The translations under genes and the position numbers were made by a program. Below, piece by piece: positions 1 through 10,522 of a stretch of DNA of 64,000 bases (positions are counted from its first letter, which is position 1; every line of letters begins with the position of its first letter). The notes below the pieces were generated by a model. It worked only from the letters and a program-made list of their open reading frames with translations, ran no database searches and was not told the DNA's origin. Origin of the DNA: Paraspadella gotoi (taxonomy: Eukaryota > Chaetognatha); contig CM119267.1 in assembly GCA_051294375.1 (NCBI GenBank), forward strand, positions 25,245,783-25,309,782, given 5' to 3'.

Positions 1-210
1 ATCTATTACTCCTTTAATTTTTTGTGCGTTTTTTTTTTCACTACCGAATTTTTCATCGGAGGAGTCGCTTCCACAATCTACACATCTATGGTTGTATTTG
101 GAGAAATACCTTGTTTCTTAGTTCACTTTACTCACGAAAATATTTTCTAGCTGTTCTTTACACTGTTAAAAATGATATTTGTTCAGATAGCGCATTAGTC
201 TTTCAAAAGA

Positions 211-969
211 ATGGTCGGAGAGGGAGATCGTCGAATCTTTGTCGGTCATCTTCCGCCCGACGTCCGCAACAAGGACCTCGAAAATCTTTTCCGCAAATTC
301 GGCCCAATCGTTTTCGTCGACGTGCAGAGAAATAAACGTGGGCCACCCTTCGCCTACGTAGAGTTCGAGCAGCCGGAGGACGCCGCCGACGCTGTCGCAG
401 AGCAAAACGGTCGACGCTTCGCCGGTGAACGATTACGAGTCGAGTTTCCTCGCGGATCCGGAGTTACCCGCTGCTCGGAACGTCAAGAAAGTCTTCCCCG
501 TCGTTCCGTCCACCGATGTCTAGTCTCTGGCCTTCCAGCTTCGGCCACTTTGAGAGAGCTTAAAGAACGCATGGGCGATGCGGGGAAAGTTTGTTTCGCC
601 GACGTGTTGGGCGAAGGGGTGGGCGTCGTCGAGTTCTCGAGCCGAGATGAAATGTTTATGGCCGAATCGAAGCTAAACGACACAGTTTTCCGGTGGCAAA
701 GTGGGGAAGATTCTCTTCTCAAAGTTTTTGTGGATCCGAAGCGTGACATCGGGAAAAAGAGGAGCCGATCTCCCCGCGACTCTGATCGTAGTCCGCTTCT
801 GTTTGCCCACCGACGTCCTCTTCTCAACTCTGATCGTCGTCCTCTTCTCAACGCCGACTTTCGTCCTTTTCTCAACGCTGTCCGTCGATCCATTCTTGAA
901 TCGGCTCGTTATCCTCTGCTCAATGCTCGTCGTAGGCACCTTCCAATCCCAATGATGCGCGATGATTAG
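211..969 (+). CDS. SRSF1: SRSF1-like SR splicing factor with an unusual C-terminal repeat
   Basis: Single-exon 252-aa protein, ATG to TAG. Residues about 6-80 form an RRM like the first RRM of SRSF1/SF2 (RIFVGHLPPDVR as RNP2, FAYVEFEQPEDA as RNP1). Residues about 105-175 match the second, pseudo-RRM (CLVSGLPASATLRELKERM, GVGVVEFSSRDEM). SRSF1 proteins bind exonic enhancers and recruit the spliceosome in the nucleus. Two things are odd. The invariant SWQDLKD heptapeptide of the pseudo-RRM reads ATLRELK here. The usual Arg-Ser tail is reduced to KKRSRSPRDSD and followed by seven 8-residue units of the type RRPLLNAD (24-bp period, 787-954). The family call is secure from the RRM pair. Whether the tail works as an RS domain is unknown. 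Confidence 0.88.
   Translation: MVGEGDRRIFVGHLPPDVRNKDLENLFRKFGPIVFVDVQRNKRGPPFAYVEFEQPEDAADAVAEQNGRRFAGERLRVEFPRGSGVTRCSERQESLPRRSVHRCLVSGLPASATLRELKERMGDAGKVCFADVLGEGVGVVEFSSRDEMFMAESKLNDTVFRWQSGEDSLLKVFVDPKRDIGKKRSRSPRDSDRSPLLFAHRRPLLNSDRRPLLNADFRPFLNAVRRSILESARYPLLNARRRHLPIPMMRDD
787..954 (+). repeat. 24-bp coding minisatellite (RRPLLNAD units)
   Basis: Seven degenerate 24-bp units in frame at the end of the SRSF1-like gene. Units read RSPLLFAH, RRPLLNSD, RRPLLNAD, FRPFLNAV, RRSILESA, RYPLLNAR and RRHLPIPM. They probably arose by tandem duplication within the RS-domain coding DNA. Confidence 0.8.
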
Positions 970-1565
970 TGTTTTTAATTAGTTTAGACCGAAAACTTGT
1001 CCGATTCTCTTTACAGTGAAATTTTTTTTTTATTTTTGCGAGGTCGTCGTTGATAGTTCTAGTTGTTTTTCAAGTATTTTTCAGGGCTAACCGAGTTCTA
1101 TTCGTCTTTACTGTCTTCTCATTCATTGGCCATCACGCAGTTCCTTTTCATTAATATCGACCAGTCTTCAGTGCTAATCTCTTCGGAATTCATTTACCGG
1201 AAACTACCTCTTGAAGTGGAGTCCACGAAGATTTCCATTTTCGGTCGATGATTATGATTGGTAAAATTCTAGATTCGCCGACTATGATTTTCGCTTCTTA
1301 TCCTTAGGAATATAAACAATTAAACATTTAAAAATTTTACGTATTCCTGAAGAAAAATAGTCAGCTGTTACCTAATTACCCTAACCCTAAACCCTCCTTC
1401 ACAGTAACCACAGTCGGTGAATGTAGAAATAAGCCAAGAGGGAGTTTGAAAACCAACTTTAATTCATCGCTTTATTTTTATGTTAGAATTAGACGACTTT
1501 ACTTTCCAGCCCAAGGACCTTCAACTATTACTAAACAATCTTAACCAAAAGCGCCGACGACGATC
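970..1565. other. Spacer, no gene seen
   Basis: AT-rich spacer between the SRSF1-like gene and CHMP2A. It holds a short telomere-like run near 1379-1396 (CCCTAACCCTAAACCCT). No supported ORF or RNA gene. Confidence 0.6.
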
Positions 1566-2478
1566 ATGGATTTTCTCTTTGGTAAAAAGAAGACTCCCGA
1601 CGAAATGCTGCGCCAGAACCAACGGGCGCTTAACAAAGCAATGAGAGAACTGGACAGAGAAAGAACCAAAATGGAACAACAGGAGAAAAAAATCATCGCC
1701 GACATTAAAAAAATGGCTAAACAAGGCCAAATGGACGCGGTTAAGATCATGGCCAAAGATCTGGTCAGGACCAGACGTTACGTCAAAAAGTTCATGTTAA
1801 TGAGAGCTAACATTCAGGTTCTGTATTAGTATTTTCACAACTTAATTCCCATCTCACGTTTTCAATTAAAGTAAAAGCTTATTTTAATCGATTTACAGGC
1901 CGTTTCTCTCAAGATTCAAACTTTAAAATCACAAAACACTATGGCGCAAGCGATGAAAGGCGTCACCCGTGCCATGCAAAAGATGAACAACCAACTTAAA
2001 CTTCCCCAAATCCAAGTTAGTCTTCTACTTTCTAGAAATTCGATTTAGACGTTTATTCTTTTGATTTCAAAGGATTCTCCCTTATTTTTCCAACAGAAAA
2101 TCATGATGGAGTTCGAAAAGCAATCGGAGATCATGGACATGAAAGAGGAGATGATGGAGGACGCCATCGACGACGCTTTGGGCGACGAAGAGGACGAAGA
2201 AGAGGGCGACAAAGTCGTGCAGCAAGTTCTCGACGAGCTCGGGCTCGATCTCGGAGATAAGTTGAACGGTGAGCTCATAATTCTTTCTTCTTTTTTATCC
2301 AACGATGATACTTATACTGGAGGGCGTTTTTCATACAGAATTACCGATGGCCAAAGACAGCATGGCCACTCCGGCGGCCGCCGCGGCAAAAACCCCCGTG
2401 GCGGAAGGCGGCGGCGGCGGCGTCGGAGACCTCGACGCCGACCTTCAATCCAGATTGGACAATCTGAGGCGTGAGTAG
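1566..2478 (+). CDS. CHMP2A: ESCRT-III subunit CHMP2A
   Basis: Four exons, 1566-1817, 1899-2015, 2097-2268 and 2339-2478, join in phase to 226 aa, close to the usual CHMP2A length. The N-terminus MDFLFGKKKTPDEMLRQNQR and the basic helix RTRRYVKKFMLMRANIQ are diagnostic. The acidic C-terminal half (MMEDAIDDALGDEEDEEE) is followed by DLDADLQSRLDNLRRE, the MIM1 helix that binds VPS4 MIT domains. CHMP2A polymerises on membranes with CHMP3/4 to sever necks in multivesicular-body sorting, cytokinesis and nuclear envelope closure. A Gly/Ala-rich linker (AAAAAKTPVAEGGGGG) precedes the MIM1. Introns are about 70-80 bp. Confidence 0.95.
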
Positions 2479-3182
2479 TCTCGCGCTCTCTTTACACGCG
2501 TATTGTGATTTGTCAGTACAATGTAAATATTGTAGCCACTTAATTATTCTTTTGTATTTTCTTCATTTGTCTGCCTCCTCGGTGCGTTTTTTTTTTATTT
2601 TCGTGGGACGACACTGTCGACAGCTGTCACAACCCGGCTTTCGAGACGTTACATTGAATTCTCAACAAATATTTTTAAGACCACCTAGTTTTTTTCCGAG
2701 TTGAATTATAATGCAGCCGAGCCTAAATTAATCTCAGATGTACGATATGAGTGGACTACAACTCGAACGCTTTTGTTAACGGAGTTTACTAGTCATTTTG
2801 TTTCTTTTTTATAACCTACTGATGATGCCTCTGCCAGAAAGTAAACCCACCTACTACTATATACAGATTACATAAGTGTGACCTATTTTCAGTTCTATCA
2901 AAGTTAGTCAAACAGTTAACGTTTGCTATCGATTTTTTTTTTAAATTAAACATCCTTGACTCTTTTATTATTATTATTATTTTATTATTATTATTTTATT
3001 CGTCAGAATTGTTTAAAATTTAATCATTACGAATTACGTTCTCTTTTGCTGTTTTGATCCATACCTAGTTAATAATTTAGGTGGCATTCCTGAAATTTCT
3101 ATGTGTCAAATTATTTTTACTGATTTCCTAGATGTTGAGCAGAACAAAAGGATAAAAAAAACGAACTGGTTGAGTCGTCGCC
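2479..3182. other. Spacer with a (TTA)n microsatellite
   Basis: AT-rich spacer between CHMP2A and GTF3C3. A TTA/TTTA microsatellite lies at about 2966-3000. No gene seen. Confidence 0.6.
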
Positions 3183-6100
3183 ATGTCGAATCGTCAACGA
3201 CGAACTGGGACGAACGCGAAGAGCGCGTGGAGCGACGCCCTCGCCTCCACCTCCGCCGCCGAGGGCGATCCTTTCAAGATGTTGCAGAGCGACCTCAGCG
3301 GCGAGCAGTGGGAGTTGTTCCGCAAACTTCGCGAGTTCGACGGGGATTTGGTGGCGGGACTTTCTGACTCCGAGACGGAGATGGAACCCGGCGAGATACG
3401 CTTCGACGGACTTCCGTCATCCGCGGCCTCCGGAGACACGAACGCCACCGCCTCCACCGACACCTCCGTCACCGCCACCGAAACGACTCGTCCCAGCTTC
3501 GTCGAACCCGCACGAGTTTCTTCGATGGTCGCGCACACTTTGACTTTTTCGTCGGGTGGCGCTAGAACCGTCGGCACGGCCTCCCGGGCGGACATAGCCG
3601 CTGCTTATTTAAAGGGAGAGTTGACCTTTACCGGTTAGTAGTCTACAACGTTGCTGTATTTCTTTCTTTCTGATGTCTTCTCTTAATATGTTTTCGTATT
3701 TCAGAATTCAGCAACATGATGGACGACCAGCAGAACCAAGAGTTGGAGGCCGCCCTCCTTGACGGGGCGTTGGACTCGGCCGAGTCGGCATCGATGGTGA
3801 CGTCGAGCGAAGCTGGCCAGAGTCACCTGACGGACATGAGCGGATGCGAAACTGGGAACGAGGCCGAACCCTGGGATCCGCGGCTCGATTTCGACGGGAG
3901 AAAGAAGCGGTGAGCGTGTTACAGAATCCCGTTGTAAGAATTACAATACTGATTTAGTGATTTCTATTTATTTACAGAAAAGGTATACGAAAAGCTCACA
4001 ACAAACTTGACAAGGCTCTACAGGGACTTATGGGGGAAGCGAATATGAGTTTCGCTAAAGGACAGCACGACGAGGCGGTTAAAACCTGTATGGAAGTCAT
4101 TCGTTTAGCTCCAAATGCTCCAGAACCTTTTCGGTAGCTGCATAGTGAATACACAATTGTTTTTCTTTTATTTTATATCATATTTCTTTATCTTTATACT
4201 TTTCCTTTCCTTTTCCCTTTACTCAGGACGCTAGGGATGATCTACGAAGAACTGGGCGATTTGTCCAAATGCCTCCAGTTCTATCTCATCGCCGTCCACC
4301 TCAATCCGGGCGATCCTCAGGAGTGGGTCAAAGTCGCCGAAATGAGTCTGGAGCAGGACGACCCGAAGCAAGCGATCGCATGCTACGGAAAGGCCCTTCG
4401 TTGCGACGCTGAGAACATTCCACTCATGATGAAACGATGTCAACTCCTGGAGAAAGTCGGGGAGAAGAAGAAAGCGCTAGAGGCCTACCAGTCGGTGCTG
4501 CGGTTATTGCCTCCCGAAGAGGGTCCTCGTTATATGAGCCTGGCCCGCGACGTGGCCAAAGGCTACCGCGATATCGAAGCCCTGGATCGTGCCGAGTCGA
4601 CTCTGCGCTCCGCCTTTGCCGCGCATCCTTCACTCATTCTCTCTGAAGACATTAACACCCTGACAGATATCCAGATTCGCCTCAAGCAGCACGAGAAGGC
4701 GTTGAAGATTCTGGCGATCTACTGCGGCGTCGAGTTTTTGTCCGAGGGCGGCCATCGGGTCCCGATCAAGCCGGGCGACGAGGACCGCGTTGATCCCTTG
4801 TCCCTGGAGGTTTGTCTGGTGCCACAGGATTTGCCCGTCGATCTCCGCGTCAAACTCGCCATCTGTCTGGCCTTTCTCGAGTCGGCGGCGCCACCCTTCA
4901 CCGTCGTGGAAAAAGTCCTCGACGAAAGCGCCGAAAAGATCGGCGACCTTTTCCTAGACCTCGCCGACGCCTTTGCCGAAACTGGAAATTACCAGGTCGC
5001 CAATCGTTTCCTTTCTAAACTGGTCGTCTCGCAAAAGTACAACCTCGCTGCCGTCTGGTTGCGCTACGCCGAGTGTCTCAATGCTGTCGGAGATTTGCCC
5101 ACTTGCGTTGAAGCTTACAGGTTTCTGCCACGAAAAATGACTTAGTTTTTTTTTCCCCCCGTCTTATTAAAGGTTTCTAGATATTCGTTTCAGGTCGGTC
5201 ATTACTCTTGCGTCAGGTCACAGAGAAGCGAGGATGGCTATGTCGGCCGTCTTGCAGCAATTAGGCCGTTCCGACGAAGCATTGGATGTTCTTGGAATAG
5301 AGACGGTTTCCGCTTCCATGTAAGAGATTGCTTCTTTGATCCTCATTCTTTCTCGTTTTTTCCATTTTTTATCCTTTTGAATATCATTAGCACCTCTGAC
5401 TCGGAACCCAATCAATTAGGAGACATGCGTTTGCTCCTTCAACGTTGTCTCTTACTTTATTCTCAAAAGAAGTTTGACGAGTTTTTCTTCACTGCAAATC
5501 AAATGCTCTTTGCGCATTTCAAAGATGTCTTCAGCCCTTCTCACTTGGCGACGATTCTCAGCAACCGGTCTTTAAGGCACCGAACCGAGGCTCTTAGACA
5601 GGTAAGATGAAAAGTACTAATTCGGATTCAAAAAAGATTGGCTCTCATTTTAATTCTCATTACAAATTTCAGCTTCACGGGAATGAATTGGCTCAGCGAA
5701 TTTTTTCTGCCCCCAAAATTGTAGCCGCGGATTCCGGCGTGACGGTAAACGACATGTGGGACATTTACCTTAAGGTCTGCTTTGTTTACAATAAATTAAA
5801 TTAAATTTAATAAAAATTTGTTTTCTACGACTGAGACTGCTTATTTCTTTGGTGTCGTCCTTCTAAAAATAGTGTGCCATTGGCACTGTGCCATGCAAAG
5901 AGAACTTAATTTAAACTTATTTGACTAAAGAATGAATTTAAATACGTACATACATCTCAGGTCTGTTACACTCTAATGGAGCGAAAAGATTACAAACAAT
6001 TGGAAAGTTTCACCATCGCGGCGCTGATGACCCCTAACTTCATGAAGGATCCGGCCAAAGCCAAAGAGGCAGAGTTCATCTGTCTCCTCGCCTGCATCTT

Positions 6101-6902
6101 AAACAAAAACGGACACTTTGCCTACAATTTCATCAAAGAAATCTGCGTGAAAGACGTCAACAATTATCGTGCATGGAATCTCTTCTGTCAGATAATCACC
6201 ATTTCTCAGGATCTCCGCCACAATCGGTTCTGTTTGAGACTAATGTTCAAACGGCCCGACCACCTTCCGCTGGGAATTCTCAACGGACACAACTCCCTCG
6301 TCGCGGGCTCGTACAAACATTCCTTGGGAGAGTACGTCGCCGCCCTGAAGCAAACTCCCGAAGATCCACTGATCAATCTTTTGATCGGAGTCACTTTCGT
6401 CCACATGGCGTCGCAGAAATTCGCTACGAAAAGACATTCCCTCGTCGTTCAGGTTAAGTTTCATTTTGAAAAGAGTTACGGTAATAAGAGTTACGGTAAT
6501 AATGCTTTCGTTTAAACCGATCTTTCTTAGATGTACTCTTATTTACCTCTCATCATCATGGCTGCTGTTAAGATTCATTCGGCACGACCTCATCCTATTC
6601 GATAATTACTATCATTCCTGTGACTTTTACAGGCCTGTGCGTTTTTTCATCAATACGTTCAACTCCGTGGCAAAAGCCAAGAGACTTGTTACAATCTCGG
6701 ACGCGCCATGCAACAGTTGGGCCTTTATCACGCCGCGATTCATTATTACAAGGAAGCCCTCGAGTTGGAACCCTGTATAGTGGACGAGACTGAAACTTTT
6801 GATCTGAGACGGGAGGCGGCCTTCAATTTAGTTTTGATTTACAAACACAGCAATTCGCCTTTAATGGCTCAGTTGATAATCCAAAAGTATTTAACCATTT
6901 AA
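3183..6902 (+). CDS. GTF3C3: TFIIIC subunit, GTF3C3 (TFIIIC102), TPR protein
   Basis: Nine exons join in phase to 968 aa: 3183-3633, 3705-3909, 3978-4133, 4227-5120, 5194-5319, 5391-5601, 5673-5774, 5961-6452 and 6633-6902. The N-terminal third is acidic and low complexity. From exon 3 on it carries TPR units, for example ALQGLMGEANMSFAKGQHDE, TLGMIYEELGDLSKCLQFYL and QEWVKVAEMSLEQDDPKQAI. The C-terminal exons hold further TPRs, such as NLGRAMQQLGLYHAAIHYYK. GTF3C3 is part of the tau-A arm of TFIIIC, which binds the A-box of tRNA and 5S genes and recruits TFIIIB for RNA polymerase III. It is slightly longer than the human protein. All splice junctions are GT-AG with pyrimidine-rich acceptors. 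Confidence 0.93.
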
Positions 6903-7095
6903 ACTTTTCCTTCGCCTGCCCCGGCCAGTATATGCCCCTCTCTCATTGTTTTCCCTTTGATATTTATTTTAAAAGAAATTCTTCCTGTTTTTTGCGAGCT
7001 TAACAAGCGGCTTTACGCTGTTTACGACTTTGATTCCCTCGCTGAGGGTTTTGGTGGCTAAAGCGCCGTTACGTTGCCGACTCTATTCGAGAATC

Positions 7096-8032
7096 ATGTC
7101 GGGAGACATTCCGTTCAACGTCGTCTTCGTTTTGGGCGGACCTGGAGCTGGAAAAGGTGCGGATGTTTTCTTCACATATGAAATATGCATTGTATAGCTT
7201 ATACAATATTTATTTTTTAAATAAAAGGTACGCAGTGCGCTCGCATCTCGGAAGAATTTAAATGGGCACATCTGTCCGCTGGAGATCTGCTGCGTGCCGA
7301 AAGAGCGAAAGGCACAGACGTGGGCAAAGACATTGAGCGCCACATTCGTGAAGGCACCATCGTTCCTGTCGAGGTTACATGTTCTCTGCTGGAGAAGGCC
7401 ATGATCGCAGCCCAGGGTATAAATTAAAATTCTTGCAATTTTTATTCTTACCTCGGACTTAATATTTTCATCCTTCTTTTCATTTTTCCAGCCGAAACCA
7501 ACAACTTTCTCATCGACGGTTTCCCTCGAAACAAAGACAATTTCGAGGGATGGCAACGACAGATGGCGTCCAAGGCCGACGTCAAATTCACTCTCTTCTT
7601 TGATTGCCCTTCGGAAGTTGGCACAGAGCGATGTCTTCAGCGGGGGATGGCGGGCAGCGGAAGGTTGGTGCCTAAGTTTATCACTCGAGAAAGTTTACCG
7701 CAGAGAGAGATTGAGACTTGGTGTAAAAGTGTAAAAGTGTGCGAGTGAAATGAGAGGGCGCATTGATTCTATTGATAGATTGAGACGAATTTACTTTTAA
7801 TTTTGGCTTTTTTAGATTTGAAATGTTTTTTGTTGTTTTGTCTATTTTTAGGGCTGACGACAACGTTGAAAGTTTGAAAAAGCGGTTCGTGACTTACATT
7901 GACTCTACGATGCCCATCATCAAACACTACGAGAGCGCGGGGCTGTTGAGGAAAGTGGACGCCGCTCGATCCCCGAATGAAGTTTACTGTGAAGTCTCTC
8001 AACTCTTTCGCGCCTTGCAGTCCACGAGTTGA
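7096..8032 (+). CDS. CMPK1: UMP-CMP kinase
   Basis: Four exons, 7096-7156, 7228-7416, 7492-7663 and 7852-8032, join to 200 aa, a typical family length. The P-loop [10 protein letters not shown] is split by intron 1. The NMP-binding part [13 protein letters not shown] and the [13 protein letters not shown] motif are intact. The LID segment [12 protein letters not shown] is that of the short-LID UMP-CMP kinases rather than adenylate kinase 2. The enzyme transfers phosphate from ATP to CMP, dCMP and UMP in the cytosol, feeding pyrimidine nucleotide pools. The gene lies 193 bp after the GTF3C3 stop on the same strand. Confidence 0.94.
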
Positions 8033-8361
8033 CTGGACGTTTTGGTCGACCAATGACATTCCCTTTTTATTATATATTACAAAAGATTTACAATACAGCT
8101 TAAAGTTTTAGCGAAATTGTAACAAATATTGTCTAGATAAAATATAATAATGTGTTCGATCTCGTCGGAAAGGGTTCAAGTATTTTTTTTATATCTTTTT
8201 TTCTATCGTGATACACTTGTCAGGTATCAACCAAGTCATTAGTTTTCTTCCCCTTGGTTTGCAATCCAAGTAGTTATCATGTCTCACAAGTATATACTAA
8301 TGTGTTTATTTGCTAGGTATCCCTTTTATTCGAGCTTGAAATCAGGAGTAGCTTCGTTTCC
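8033..8361. other. Spacer, no gene seen
   Basis: AT-rich 329-bp spacer between CMPK1 and the PLPBP-like gene. Nothing further recognised. Confidence 0.55.
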
Positions 8362-9210
8362 ATGTCAGCCTCGGGTGGCTCTTCGCTTTTGCTCAAAAAC
8401 CTGATCCTCTCTCGTCCGGAACATGAGCGAGCGATCAAAGCCTTCTGCGCCGTGCTTGACCGGGTGGAGTCGGCCCTGCAGCGCCGATCCGAAGACGCAG
8501 TGGCCAAGAGTCCTCCTCGGGTCGTCGCCCTCGTTCCTTCCTACTTCCCGCCCTCGATGATCGTCGACTGCTACAACGCGGGACTAAGACATTTCGGCGA
8601 GTCGCTTCACCACGAACTCATCAAGCGCGCCGAGAACGAGGACATCCTCAGACATTGCCCTGACATCAAGTGGCACTTCTACGGCCCCATCCAGCCATCG
8701 CTGGGCAACAGCCGCCTCGTCCGAACCGCAAATCTTTTCATCATTGAGACGGTGCAGAACGAGACGGTGGCCAACATTCTCGAACGCTGCGCCGCCCAGG
8801 AAAAGTTGCCCGGACTCAAGGTGATGGCGCAAGTGAGCTGCGGCGCTGCGGTGGAGAGGGAAGGAGACCGGGCCACGCCCTTGACGGCGCACGTGCTTTG
8901 CCGACACGTCGTCGAGGATTGCCCTCATTTGGAACTCTGCGGCCTGATGCTCGACGGGTCAGCCAATCGGTCAGCCAACCGGTCGAGCAACAACGAGGCC
9001 GACGACGACGACTTCCAAATGTTGACCAAGGCGAGGTTGGACGTCTGCCGTCGGCTCCAGATCGAAGTGGAGGATTTCGAGTTGAGCATGGGCATGAACC
9101 ACGACTTCGAACTCGCCGTCGAGATGGGCAGCTCTAACGTGCGGATTGGAGGGCCCCAACTTTTTGGAAGCCCCAGCGTTTTGTCAGGAACCAAAGATAG
9201 GTCGGATTGA
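8362..9210 (+). CDS. PLPBP: PLPBP/YggS-family protein lacking the PLP lysine
   Basis: Intronless 282-aa member of the pyridoxal-phosphate homeostasis family (PROSC/YggS). It has the family blocks LRHFGESLHHELIKRA, IKWHFYGPIQPSLGN, NLFIIETVQNE, LELCGLMLDGS, ELSMGMNHDFELAVEMGSSNVRIGG. The block that normally reads AVSKTKP, where the Lys forms the Schiff base with PLP, is ALVPSYFPP here, so Ser occupies the Lys position. The phosphate-side SMGM and NVRIG motifs remain. It is likely a non-PLP-binding paralogue or a drifting retrocopy, although the frame is intact over 849 bp and codon use matches its neighbours. An Asn/Ser/Asp-rich insertion (SANRSANRSSNNEADDDDF) lies near residues 200-218. Confidence 0.85.
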   Translation: MSASGGSSLLLKNLILSRPEHERAIKAFCAVLDRVESALQRRSEDAVAKSPPRVVALVPSYFPPSMIVDCYNAGLRHFGESLHHELIKRAENEDILRHCPDIKWHFYGPIQPSLGNSRLVRTANLFIIETVQNETVANILERCAAQEKLPGLKVMAQVSCGAAVEREGDRATPLTAHVLCRHVVEDCPHLELCGLMLDGSANRSANRSSNNEADDDDFQMLTKARLDVCRRLQIEVEDFELSMGMNHDFELAVEMGSSNVRIGGPQLFGSPSVLSGTKDRSD

Positions 9211-9476
9211 ATTAGATTTTGGCAACTCGTGGACATTTTGCGACAAGATCGACTGGGTCTTCAGAGAACAGTTAAAATTATAAAACCAATCACGCTCAGT
9301 TTTGGCTTTTAACTGGTGCACGCACCTGAAAAATGTTGCTTTGTGATTACAATCTCTATTTTAATTAAAAGTAGTTGTAGAAAGAAAACTTGTTTTCACG
9401 CGTTATTTTAATCCGTTTTTATGAACAAAAATTATATACTTTTTAACCTTTCTTAAAGATTTTTGTAAATATTTAT

Positions 9477-9482
9477 AATAAA
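9477..9482 (+). terminator. AATAAA poly(A) signal just before PRELID3
   Basis: An AATAAA hexamer lies 17 bp before the PRELID3 ATG, so the 3' end of the PLPBP transcript may be processed almost at the start of the next gene. Assignment is inferred from position only. Confidence 0.4.
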
Positions 9483-9499
9483 CCTTTAAATTAAAAACA

Positions 9500-10108
9500 A
9501 TGAAAATTTGGGAATCGCAGCACACTTTCGCCCACTCATGGGAGACTGTAACGTCTGCTTTGTGGCGCAAATACCCCAACCCCCACAACACTCACGTGGT
9601 CGGCGTCGACGTGATCGAGCGTCGGGTGACTCCCGAGGGGTTGCTCGTCTCCGAGCGACTCATGACCACCCAGTGGGGCCTCGCCCATTGGGTCAAAAAA
9701 CTTATCGGGTTCGAAGACGACGCCTACGCTCACGAGATCTCCACTGTGGACGCGGGACGAAAGCGGCTCGACCTCGTCTCACGAAACTTGACATTTTGCA
9801 GCAAAGTGAACGTGGAGGAACGAATCACTTACTCGCCTGATCCCGATGATCCCGAGAACAAGACTCTGATGAACCAGCAGGCCATCGTCACCGTGCAGGG
9901 CGTCCCTCTAACGTCCTACATGGAGCAATTGATGACGACGTCCATCGCGGGCAACGCGTCCAACGGGCGGCGGGCGCTCGAGTACGTCATCCAACGCCTG
10001 CAGTCAGACGCCAAGGAGATCAAGGAGACTCTGACCAAATTGGACTCGGATTTGAAGACCTCGTTGGACGACATCATCAAGGACGGGCCGAGACCGCGAA
10101 ACATGTGA
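9500..10108 (+). CDS. PRELID3B: PRELI/MSF1-domain lipid transfer protein (slowmo/PRELID3 type)
   Basis: Intronless 202-aa protein. It begins MKIWESQHTFAHSWETVTSA and contains RKYPNPHNTHVVGVDVIERR, which are hallmarks of PRELID3A/B (SLMO). Family members sit in the mitochondrial intermembrane space with TRIAP1 and move phospholipids, phosphatidylserine in the PRELID3B case, between the outer and inner membranes. The domain covers about residues 1-172; the tail is a predicted helix rich in Lys and Asp. The ATG chosen is the only sensible one because the domain starts at residue 1. The gene is in tight same-strand order with PLPBP upstream. Confidence 0.93.
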   Translation: MKIWESQHTFAHSWETVTSALWRKYPNPHNTHVVGVDVIERRVTPEGLLVSERLMTTQWGLAHWVKKLIGFEDDAYAHEISTVDAGRKRLDLVSRNLTFCSKVNVEERITYSPDPDDPENKTLMNQQAIVTVQGVPLTSYMEQLMTTSIAGNASNGRRALEYVIQRLQSDAKEIKETLTKLDSDLKTSLDDIIKDGPRPRNM

Positions 10109-10522
10109 GGGAAGAAGACGCGCGCCGACTTGCCTCTTGGATCAATCGATTTAGAACAGTTAGGGATAGCTGAGACGCGAGAGAGTTCGTTACGAAATCC
10201 AAGGAGAATTATTAACATATTATCTCCAATTATTTGCTTCTTCAAAAAATGGCTAGTCCTTTGTTAACTTTTATCGTCTCAAGAGATAATGCAGGAATCG
10301 ACAAAGAACATGCCGAAAATAGTAATAGTAATTTAATGAAATACCAAATCGGCAGATTTAAACGCGAAAACCAGATTTGATTTTAAAGCTGATCTCATCT
10401 GGTTGTTTGTTTATGTTTTTGTTGACATTTTTTTTTTAACCTACACCAGATTACGTTTTAAACGTATAGTACACCAAAGTACTTTAACTTAACCCTAAAC
10501 GTAATAATACCGCGTTAACAAA
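10109..10522. other. Spacer, no gene seen
   Basis: AT-rich 414-bp spacer between PRELID3 and EIF2S1. No ORF or RNA gene recognised. Confidence 0.55.
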
